NCBI GenBank assembly: GCA_000961655.1
Contig: LADR01000053.1
Span: 62,001-126,000, forward strand
Source of the DNA: Desulfatitalea sp. BRH_c12
Lineage (GTDB): Bacteria; Desulfobacterota; Desulfobacteria; Desulfobacterales; Desulfosarcinaceae
Reading direction: 5' to 3'
DNA: 64,000 bases
Shown here: piece by piece, positions 35,117 to 42,117 of the stretch
How the letters are laid out: each line of letters opens with the position of its first letter
Numbering within the stretch: position 1 is the stretch's first letter
Notes under the pieces: model-generated
Database searches by the model: none
Told to the model about the DNA's origin: nothing
Seen by the model: only the letters and a program-made list of their open reading frames with translations
Program-made: the position numbers and the translations under genes

Positions 35117-35821
35117 CTATTTCATCACCAGTGCCAGGAGCAGAACGGCCAGCATATGCGCCGCGAGGATGTACCACCGATGGCGGTGGTAGAACTCATT
35201 TTTCTTTTGCAAGTTGGCCAGACCGCCGAGAATTCGGCGCAATCGGTCCAGGGGCAGATAGCGGACGTTGTCTGACGGGGAATCGCTTTGAAACGCAAAG
35301 CAGGGGTGCACGGCGTAGCTGCGGTCGTCTTTCAGATCCCTGAGGAAATCGTCATAAGGCTTGCCCTGCCAGGGATGTTCCAGGATAAAGAGCGCAAAGC
35401 GCCGGTGAATGGCATACGCTTGGGTCAGGCTGCGATAGTTTATTTTGATGATCGATGGGTGAGGGGTCGGGTGGCTGCCCTTGACCATGCAGCCGAAAAA
35501 CAGCATGTGCCAGTCAGGATCGTGTGCAAGAAATGCGACGCTGTTTTTCAGGGTATCAGGCGAGAAGCGATCGAACAGGATGTCGTCTTCGAAAATCGCG
35601 ATATGCTCGGCGCCGGCTTGCAGGCCTTTGGTCATGCACAGCAGGTGCGACTCGTAAATGCCTTGTTCACAGTCCGTTGGGTGTTTGGCGACCAGGACGA
35701 ATTCAACTTTGTGCGCCAGTCCGACGCTGGCGAACTGCGCGCGCGCCTCCTGTTGCCGGTCCTGACGTTCGAGAAGCGAGATGCAGTAGATTTTATCGAA
35801 AAAGTCCCAGTCAGATGCCAT
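35117..35821 (-). CDS. family 25 glycosyltransferase (LPS-type)
   Basis: 234 aa with the GT25 pattern: a short N-terminal ISLLERQDRQ, the metal-binding AIFEDDILF (about residue 76) and a C-terminal membrane helix (about 215-234). GT25 members transfer galactose or similar sugars to lipopolysaccharide. The exporter-methyltransferase follows directly. Role with the lipid locus inferred from cotranscription. Confidence 0.85.
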   Translation of the reverse strand: MASDWDFFDKIYCISLLERQDRQQEARAQFASVGLAHKVEFVLVAKHPTDCEQGIYESHLLCMTKGLQAGAEHIAIFEDDILFDRFSPDTLKNSVAFLAHDPDWHMLFFGCMVKGSHPTPHPSIIKINYRSLTQAYAIHRRFALFILEHPWQGKPYDDFLRDLKDDRSYAVHPCFAFQSDSPSDNVRYLPLDRLRRILGGLANLQKKNEFYHRHRWYILAAHMLAVLLLALVMK

Positions 35822-36055
35822 TCGAACGGTTCCTCACGAGAGCCGGGCGGCGGAAAAAAGTCCTTCCCACGCGATCCGCGTGACTGTATAAGAGCGTGCG
35901 TACCTAATGCCTTCTACATGGGGAGCGCCAAAAATTCAACCCGATTGAGGGCAGCGAACCCAGCGATCACCAAAACCGTCCGACGATGTCGGGAGGGCAT
36001 TTTTCAACCCGGTTCCGGGGCGGTGGTCAAAACCTTGAGAGTAACAGGAATACCG
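35822..36055. promoter_or_regulatory. divergent promoter region of the GT25 and radical SAM B genes
   Basis: 234 nt between two divergent lipid-locus genes. It has to carry promoters for both sides. No operator or -35/-10 pair stands out by eye. Confidence 0.4.
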
Positions 36056-37498
36056 ATGCGCGTCGTTCTGGTTCACCCCGCTGGCTCCAACTTCATACCC
36101 GGCAAAAAAGATATTACCGCCACGGCCAACCGCATGGCGCCGCTGGGCCTGCTTTCGATTGCGGCCTATCTGGAAAGGGAGGGACATGCGCTTTTCCTTC
36201 AGGATTGCCTGGGACCGCACGCACCGGCCGGCATCGACGCCACTGTTCGGCAAATCCTCGGAAATAACCCGGATCTGGTTGGCTTTTCCGCGACGACCTC
36301 CGGGTTTTGGGATGGCTACGAGCTGGCAGCACGGATCAAACAGATCCGGCCCGAGGTGCAGGTTGTCTTCGGTGGGGTTCATGTGTCGGCCATTGGCGGC
36401 CGTCTGATCGACGATTTCGAGCATATTGACTATTTATGCCTGGGCGAAGGCGAACTGACGCTGTCCGAATTGGCCGCCGGTCGCCCCGCGCGGGAGATTG
36501 ACGGCCTGGTCTGGCGCGACAATGGCCGCGCGGTGGTCAATGCCGCCCGGGCGCATCTGCCGGACCTCGATGCCCTGCCGTTTCCGGCTTACGAAAAACT
36601 GGCCGGATTTCCGCGCGGGTACAGTTTGCCCTTATTCAGCTATATCCAGACGCCGGGCGCAACCATGGTCACCAGCCGCGGCTGTCCGTACCGGTGCTCG
36701 TATTGCGACCGTTCGGTGTTTCAGCAAGGGTTTCGCTACAACTCCCCCGAGTACATTTATGAGCACATGCGTTATATGAAAACGCGTTTCGGCGTGCGTC
36801 ACATCAATATATATGACGACCTGTTCACCTTGAACAGAAAACGCATCGCCGCTTTGTGCGAGCGGCTGGCCGCCCAGCCGCTGGGCGTGCATTTCAACTG
36901 CGCCGTGCGTGTGGGGCATGCCGATGACGAACTGCTGCAGATGCTCAAGGCGGCGGGTTGCCTGATGGTGTCATTGGGCATCGAGAGCGGCGACCCTGAT
37001 TTGCTCGAAGTGCATAAACCGGGGGTCTATCTGGACGATGTGCGGGACACGGTCCAGCGCATCCAGGCGGTGGGCCTGCGCGCCAAAGGGTTGTTCATGA
37101 TGGGCCTGCCGGGCGAAACGGTCGCCTCGATCCGCAAGACCAGCGATTTTGTGATGTCATTGGCCCTGGACGACATGAACATGACCAAGTTTACGCCGTT
37201 TCACGGGGCGCCGGTCTGGAAGACCATTTTCGAGGAGGGCACGGTCAAAGAGGATTGGCGCCGGATGAACTGTCTTAATTTCGTTTTCGTGCCCAAGACG
37301 ATCGATTCCAAAGAGACCCTGGATCAGCTCTACAACACACATGTCAAACGTTTCTACTCCGACCCTGCGTGGCGCAAGCGCTTCCGCAAACGGATCTGGG
37401 AACACCGCCGCAGTCTGTGGTATTTGTTTCGGCATCTGCCGGATTTTCTTTATGCGATGCGGAGTTTCGAGCCGGCCAAGCAAGGGGATCTTTCGTAG
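36056..37498 (+). CDS. cobalamin-binding radical SAM enzyme B
   Basis: 480 aa from ATG; a 256-codon open extension upstream is antisense to the GT25 gene and is rejected. Residues 1-140 are a B12-type domain (MAPLGLLSIAAYLEREGH, DLVGFSATTSG, VVFGGVHVSAIGG). Cluster CPYRCSYC (Cys210, Cys214, Cys217). The core carries LMVSLGIESGDPDLLE and GLFMMGLPGETV. The C-terminal 80 residues are Arg- and aromatic-rich. It differs clearly from radical SAM A in sequence. Confidence 0.9.
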   Translation: MRVVLVHPAGSNFIPGKKDITATANRMAPLGLLSIAAYLEREGHALFLQDCLGPHAPAGIDATVRQILGNNPDLVGFSATTSGFWDGYELAARIKQIRPEVQVVFGGVHVSAIGGRLIDDFEHIDYLCLGEGELTLSELAAGRPAREIDGLVWRDNGRAVVNAARAHLPDLDALPFPAYEKLAGFPRGYSLPLFSYIQTPGATMVTSRGCPYRCSYCDRSVFQQGFRYNSPEYIYEHMRYMKTRFGVRHINIYDDLFTLNRKRIAALCERLAAQPLGVHFNCAVRVGHADDELLQMLKAAGCLMVSLGIESGDPDLLEVHKPGVYLDDVRDTVQRIQAVGLRAKGLFMMGLPGETVASIRKTSDFVMSLALDDMNMTKFTPFHGAPVWKTIFEEGTVKEDWRRMNCLNFVFVPKTIDSKETLDQLYNTHVKRFYSDPAWRKRFRKRIWEHRRSLWYLFRHLPDFLYAMRSFEPAKQGDLS

Positions 37499-37593
37499 CG
37501 TACTTCTTGGGGCCACAATTACCATTTCCGGCAAGGTTGGTGCGTCCCCCACTGTTCTCGGCCATCATCCTATCCGTCCAATCCGTGCGGCGC

Positions 37594-37617
37594 GAGGGCG
37601 ACCGTCGGTCGCCCTGC
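37594..37617. repeat. REP-like palindrome (GGGGCGACCG family), degenerate
   Basis: GAGGGCGACCGTCGGTCGCC then CTGC, between radical SAM genes B and C (convergent ends). Confidence 0.6.
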
Positions 37618-37677
37618 AGATAAAGGCGTTTGCGAAAACGCCACGCTTGGAAGTGAGGCAACGCCGTACAAGCTGGT

Positions 37678-38955
37678 TTATAGCGCCATTCCGCCGGCTA
37701 ACGGTCGTCCGAACGCTTGCCCGCGCAACTCGCGGTTGCGTGGACGGAAGGTGTTGTCGGCCATCTCCTTGCGGATGACCTGGGCAAACAGCTTGGTCAT
37801 TTTGATTTCCTGCGGCTCGTCCGCGTAAAAGGTGTCCCAGGCGTAGGCCAAAAGCTCCTGGAGCCGCTCGGCGCTCATCTGCTTGGGATGGTAGACCACC
37901 GTATCGGCCGAATACTGGTTCCAATCGTAGGTGAAGATGCGTTTTTCCCCATGCAGGGCGTCCCAGGCCTTGGTGTGCGGAAAGGGCGTCAGAACGGTGA
38001 ACTCGGCCAGGTCCAGTTCGATCTCCAGCAGGAAATCGATCAGCCGTTTGATGTCGTCTTCCGAGTGTTCATCCAGCCCGAGCAAAATGGTGCCTTCGAC
38101 CCCGATGCCGTGATCGTGGTAGCGTTTGATGCGCTCGCGGATAAGATTCGAGGTGTCGAATACCGCCTGGTAGACATACCAGGCCCCGGCTTGCGCGGCC
38201 AGATCCAGCACCTTGGGATTGTCCTCGATCGGATGGCAGCACCATTTTTTCTTCAGGGGAATCATTTCGCGGAACAAGTCCATTTCCCACTGGGTGTCCT
38301 GGGCAAGGGAGTTGTCCACGACGAACATGCGGTTGTTGTCGATGGCGGCCATTTCGGCGATGGTTTTGTCGATGGGGCGCGGCCGGAAGCGGCGGCCGCC
38401 CAGGTAGGCCACCGCGCACGGGAAGCAGTGATAGCGGCAGCCGCGCGAGGCGTGCACCAGGTCGACCATCTGCACCCCTTTGTAGTTGTAAAGCTCGCGT
38501 TGCAGGATATCCCTGCGCGCCGTGCCGACCAGTTCGATGGGCGGCTGATCTTCCAGGTAATCGTACACTTTGCGCAGTCGGTTGTTGCGCAGGTCCTCAA
38601 ACACGGTTTCCATGCGGCCTTCGGCCTCACCCAGGAAGACCGCGTCGGCGTGCTGCATGGTATCTTCGGCGTGCAGCATGGTGGCGATGCCCCCGAAGAT
38701 GACGGGAATGCCCATTTTACGGTAGGTGTCGGCGATTTCCCAGCCGCGTTTGACCTGGATGGTGAGCATCATCGAAATGCCGACCACGTCCGGCCGGTCG
38801 TCAAAATTGATGGTTTGCAGGTTTTCGTCGGTAAAATCCACTTCTACATCGGAGGGCAGGGCGGCCGCAAAGACCACCGGACCATGGGGCGGCAGATGGA
38901 ATTCGGTCTGGCGCATCAATTTAGACCAGCGCGGATAAATCAGTTTGAGTCTCAT
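37678..38955 (-). CDS. cobalamin-binding radical SAM enzyme C
   Basis: 425 aa; the ATG has AAAGG seven nt upstream, while a TTG two codons earlier also exists. B12-type N-terminus (DVVGISMMLTIQVKRG, VIFGGIATMLHA), cluster CRYHCFPC (Cys173, Cys177, Cys180), then FVVDNSLAQDTQW and GTILLGLDEHSEDDI. It is convergent with radical SAM B. It may methylate or cyclise the chain; the function is not known from sequence. Confidence 0.88.
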   Translation of the reverse strand: MRLKLIYPRWSKLMRQTEFHLPPHGPVVFAAALPSDVEVDFTDENLQTINFDDRPDVVGISMMLTIQVKRGWEIADTYRKMGIPVIFGGIATMLHAEDTMQHADAVFLGEAEGRMETVFEDLRNNRLRKVYDYLEDQPPIELVGTARRDILQRELYNYKGVQMVDLVHASRGCRYHCFPCAVAYLGGRRFRPRPIDKTIAEMAAIDNNRMFVVDNSLAQDTQWEMDLFREMIPLKKKWCCHPIEDNPKVLDLAAQAGAWYVYQAVFDTSNLIRERIKRYHDHGIGVEGTILLGLDEHSEDDIKRLIDFLLEIELDLAEFTVLTPFPHTKAWDALHGEKRIFTYDWNQYSADTVVYHPKQMSAERLQELLAYAWDTFYADEPQEIKMTKLFAQVIRKEMADNTFRPRNRELRGQAFGRPLAGGMAL

Positions 38956-39080
38956 GTTCAACCTTTACATAAGCCGGCGTTACCGGAGTTGAAAGTGGAA
39001 AGCAGAAAGCGATGGACGCTTTCGTTTTTGTTTCTGATACGTCAACGACAGGTGCCAAGTGTCACTTGAGCACGACGCGT

Positions 39081-39731
39081 TTAATCATCCAGGGGCTCGA
39101 CTTCCAGCAGGGACATGGTCAATTGGTAGCCGAGCCACCCGTGAGCTTGTAGCACAAGCCGTGCAGGGAATCCAAGGGAAGATCCTTGCCCGTCCGATTC
39201 GCCGTGAACGGTGCGGGTCACGCGCTGCCAGGCGTTGTAGCGGCGCAGGGTCCAATCGCCGGTCGGTTGGATGGCAATATCCTGCGTGCCGCCGTCGGGC
39301 AAGCGGAAGCGGCAAATTCGGTCGCCGTTTTCGAGTTGACCGGATTGGGTGAGGGGCTGCTCGGGGGCGAAAAAGATCAGCAGCAGATCGCGGATCAGTC
39401 CTTCGCCCAGCCCCGGGCGATCCAGGGGCGGCACGGCCCTTTGAATGTGGACGGCACCATCGTAATAAGCTTCGAACAGCACTAATCCTTCCACGGTCAA
39501 CATGACGCAGCGGATGGTTCTATCCGACGGTGAAAGCTGGAGTACGCCCAGCATGGTCTGGCGGGAGCCGTCCGGCGGCGTCGCTTCGATGCTGTGTACG
39601 AACTGCCAGCGGCCCTGGGGAAAGATGTCGCACCCTGCCGGCATCCGACCCAAATCAGGCTGGCGAATATCGGGCAAATGTCCGCAAGCCGCCAGAAACA
39701 CAAAGCAAAGAAGGTACAGACCCTTTTTCAT
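39081..39731 (-). CDS. DUF3261-type outer-membrane lipoprotein
   Basis: 216 aa. Signal peptide with lipobox LAAC (residues 13-16). The mature part is beta-rich (QTMLGVLQLSPSDRTIRC, LVLFEAYYDG, RPGLGEGLIRDLLLIFF). DUF3261 lipoproteins are constant members of aryl polyene and related clusters and are thought to help transport to the outer membrane. It overlaps the LolA-like gene by four bases. Confidence 0.85.
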   Translation of the reverse strand: MKKGLYLLCFVFLAACGHLPDIRQPDLGRMPAGCDIFPQGRWQFVHSIEATPPDGSRQTMLGVLQLSPSDRTIRCVMLTVEGLVLFEAYYDGAVHIQRAVPPLDRPGLGEGLIRDLLLIFFAPEQPLTQSGQLENGDRICRFRLPDGGTQDIAIQPTGDWTLRRYNAWQRVTRTVHGESDGQGSSLGFPARLVLQAHGWLGYQLTMSLLEVEPLDD

Positions 39732-40342
39732 GGCACCTTCTGAAAGACGGCGCTGTCGATGGGCTGATTCAGGCGCATATTGCGGAAGGTCATGCGGGTA
39801 TATGCATCCTTGCCCTCGTAAATCAGGACGCTTTCGATGGCACCTGGCTGCTCGGCCAGATTGAGGACGATGCGCTCGATGATTTTTTGCATGGATGCCT
39901 CACGGGGGGTGAGCACGATACGTCCGTCGGGCGATAATTGGGCTTGAAACACCTTGCTTTCATCAAAATGGCCGCTCAGCCATTGGCTGATCTCCTGCAT
40001 GACGAACTGCATGGCGTCAATGCCGCCGCCCTTCTCCTCGCTCCAGCCCGCGGGGCCGGACACAAACCGCCTGAGCCGTCCGTCGTGCATGACCATGAGA
40101 CTTCGCAGGGGCGTGCGGTATTCCCAACGCAATGACTGCGGCGACTGGTAATAAAAGACGCCCTCGGAGCGCAGGGGGCGCGCCAAAATCGGCAGATGCT
40201 TTTCCTGCACAAAATCGGCTTGCACCGCAGTGACCTCGCCGGCCGCCGCCCGCAGTGCCTCCCAACTCTCGGCCCAGCCGATACAAAGGAAAGAGAGCAA
40301 CGGCAGCGCCCACAGGCACACTTTATGGATGGGTTTTGACAT
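39728..40342 (-). CDS. LolA-like periplasmic lipoprotein/lipid carrier
   Basis: 204 aa from the ATG that has AAGG nine nt upstream. N-terminal signal sequence (KVCLWALPLLSFLCIGWA), then a LolA-type half-barrel (AVQADFVQEKHLPILARPL near residue 40, GVFYYQSPQSLRWEY, FRNMRLNQPIDSAVF). Such carriers bring hydrophobic cargo across the periplasm and are present in aryl polyene clusters. It overlaps the DUF3261 start codon. Confidence 0.87.
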   Translation of the reverse strand: MSKPIHKVCLWALPLLSFLCIGWAESWEALRAAAGEVTAVQADFVQEKHLPILARPLRSEGVFYYQSPQSLRWEYRTPLRSLMVMHDGRLRRFVSGPAGWSEEKGGGIDAMQFVMQEISQWLSGHFDESKVFQAQLSPDGRIVLTPREASMQKIIERIVLNLAEQPGAIESVLIYEGKDAYTRMTFRNMRLNQPIDSAVFQKVP

Positions 40343-40359
40343 GTCGGGATACCTTAGGG

Positions 40360-40395
40360 GTAAGTTTAAAGTGTTAAGTTCAAAACATCCCCCCA
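40360..40395 (-). repeat. partial copy of the 63-bp dispersed repeat
   Basis: GTAAGTTTAAAGTGTTAAGT then TCAAAACATCCCCCC, a degenerate third copy. It touches the end of the ketoreductase gene. Confidence 0.4.
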
Positions 40396-41120
40396 TTAAC
40401 GCTGATCACCTGTCCGGTCACATACGCGGCATCCTCCGAGCACAGGAAGCGCACTACGCGGGCGACCTCTTCGGCGGTGCCCAGGCGCGCCATGGGGATA
40501 AGACCCTTGATTTTCTGCACCGGAGCGTCATGGATCATGTCGGTTTGAATCAGCCCGGGGGCCACCACGTTGACCCGGATGCCCAGACGGGCCACTTCGG
40601 ACGCCACCGAGCGACTGGCACCGATCAATCCGGCTTTGGCAGCGGCATAATTGGCCTGGCCGCGGTTGCCCATGATGCCGGCCACCGAGGCGATGGAGAC
40701 CACCGCGCCGCGTTTTTGCACGACCATTTTTTCAAGCACCGGCCGGGTGACATTGTAGAATCCCTGCAGGGTGAGGTCGATGACGCTGCGCCACTTGTCC
40801 TGCGTCATCATGATGAACAGTTCGTCGGCAATGCGCCCGGCATTGTTAACCAGCACGTCCATGGACGGAAAGGTGCTGAAAATCGTTTGCAGGGCGGTCT
40901 GGCTGGCCGCATAGTCGGATACGTCGAACTGGGCGCATATGCCGTTGCCCCCTACCTGCGAGACCTGGGCCAGCGTTTCGCGGGCGCCGTCCGTATCCGA
41001 AAGATAGTTGATGACAACCTGATAGCCGCTTTTGGCCATCTCCACGCAAATAGCCCGGCCGATGCCCTTGCTGCCGCCGGTCACCAGGGCCACCGGCTTG
41101 TTTGTTGTTCCCATTGTCAT
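40380..41120 (-). CDS. fabG: 3-oxoacyl-ACP reductase (FabG/ApeQ-like)
   Basis: 246 aa; the ATG at 41120 has GAAGG eight nt upstream, and the longer frame to 41222 is rejected. NADPH-binding TGGSKGIGRA (residues 14-23), NNAGR, the catalytic SxnYxxxK set (SVAGIMGNRGQANYAAAKAG) and the C-terminal PG/NGG ends are intact. It should reduce the ketosynthase products to 3-hydroxyacyl-ACP. It is the only reductase of the locus and lies between a LolA-like and a dehydratase gene on the same strand. Confidence 0.92.
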   Translation of the reverse strand: MTMGTTNKPVALVTGGSKGIGRAICVEMAKSGYQVVINYLSDTDGARETLAQVSQVGGNGICAQFDVSDYAASQTALQTIFSTFPSMDVLVNNAGRIADELFIMMTQDKWRSVIDLTLQGFYNVTRPVLEKMVVQKRGAVVSIASVAGIMGNRGQANYAAAKAGLIGASRSVASEVARLGIRVNVVAPGLIQTDMIHDAPVQKIKGLIPMARLGTAEEVARVVRFLCSEDAAYVTGQVISVNGGMF

Positions 41121-41226
41121 GACAGTAACCTTCGTTGAATTTTTTTTAGGAGTTTGTGACCATATGAACGGCGCACACCCAAATAGGATACCCCGGCTCA
41201 GACGGCGAACAAACGGGCTCACGGGC

Positions 41227-41685
41227 TCACGGGCTCACGGCAACCGGCGGGTCAACCGATTTTGCCTGCATCAACTGCAATGTCACTTCCGCCGCCACCT
41301 GGCCGTCGATGCGCGCCGTGCCGTGGATCTCGCGCAGGCTGTCGTAGGCGAATGTGTTTTCGGAAGAGACCTCGACAATCGTGCCTATCGGCAGCGTCTC
41401 TAAGAAAAGACGGGACGCCTTGATGCCCACGATCCAGCCGCGATGGTCCACTTCCGGTCCTCGGTCGCGCGTCAAAGTCCATCCATTGTTCACCGCGGCG
41501 GTCTGGGCGACCAGTTCGATGAGCACCAAAGCATTGGCGTGTCTCTGATCGACCAGGGGCCACTGTTCGGATACGACCGAGCGGGTCACGGCCTTGTGCC
41601 CGTCAAAGGAAAGGATCTCGCCGATCAACAGCATCCGTCCACGATGCGGGAGCAAGCTTTCGATAGTGATGGTAGTGTCGTGCAT
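41227..41685 (-). CDS. hotdog 3-hydroxyacyl-ACP dehydratase (ApeP-like)
   Basis: 152 aa, a single hotdog domain. LLPHRGRMLLI (residues 11-21) holds the His used by FabZ-type dehydratases, and LIELVAQTAAVNNGW (about 55-69) is the helix with the acidic residue and AQT that is conserved in ApeP-type enzymes. It likely pairs with the other hotdog protein at 45700-46062. It heads the minus-strand run of ketoreductase, LolA and DUF3261 genes. Confidence 0.85.
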   Translation of the reverse strand: MHDTTITIESLLPHRGRMLLIGEILSFDGHKAVTRSVVSEQWPLVDQRHANALVLIELVAQTAAVNNGWTLTRDRGPEVDHRGWIVGIKASRLFLETLPIGTIVEVSSENTFAYDSLREIHGTARIDGQVAAEVTLQLMQAKSVDPPVAVSP

Positions 41686-41718
41686 ATCAACTCTTTACAG
41701 ATGACGCAAAATGATGGA

Positions 41719-41755
41719 AAAGGAGGTCCGTTGCATTTTGCTAAGTATTTTGCAA
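41719..41755 (+). promoter_or_regulatory. stranded perfect Shine-Dalgarno and TTG, ahead of ACP 2
   Basis: AAAGGAGG at 41719-41726 is followed four nt later by a TTG in the same frame as the ACP gene, opening a 40-residue extension (HFAKYFAMVRMV at its start). The ACP's own ATG 120 nt later has no site. See the finding. Confidence 0.45.
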
Positions 41756-41850
41756 TGGTGCGGATGGTACTACAAAACAGGGTTGGTGTAAACGTCCCCC
41801 GATGGCGGCATGGGGCCTACAATCTTAAGGATGCGATTGCGATAATTGCC

Positions 41851-42117
41851 ATGGAAAATCTGATTCAAGAGTTGAAGGTTAAAATCGTTGAGATTCTGAA
41901 TTTGCCGGACGTTTCGCCGGACGATATCGAGGTGGACGGGCAACTGGTTGGCGGAGACTTGGGAATCGACTCCATCGATGTGCTCGAAATGGTCATCATG
42001 ATCGAAAAGGATTACGGTGTATCGATCGACAACAAAGAGTTGGGCACTAAGGTTTTTGCCACATTGAGAACTCTGGCCATTCATATCCAGGAACGCTCGC
42101 AGAGGCTGCCCAATTGA
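41851..42117 (+). CDS. acyl carrier protein 2
   Basis: 88 aa from the ATG at the start of the carrier fold; Ser41 in LGIDSIDVLEM is the pantetheine site. A longer form with an extra 40 residues is possible because of a strong Shine-Dalgarno upstream. Its stop codon overlaps the start of the KS-CLF gene (TTGA), so the carrier and ketosynthase are cotranslated. Confidence 0.88.
   Translation: MENLIQELKVKIVEILNLPDVSPDDIEVDGQLVGGDLGIDSIDVLEMVIMIEKDYGVSIDNKELGTKVFATLRTLAIHIQERSQRLPN

Noticed and set aside
34811-35275. 154-aa frame across the exporter/GT25 junction
   Set aside because: Shadow of the two minus-strand genes.
35288-36055. 256-codon open extension ahead of radical SAM B, opposite GT25
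   Set aside because: It runs antisense through the GT25 gene and its gap; the B12-type domain begins at the ATG at 36056.
37717-39069. 450-aa frame opposite radical SAM C
   Set aside because: His-, Gly- and Gln-rich shadow; the minus frame has the CxxxCxxC cluster.
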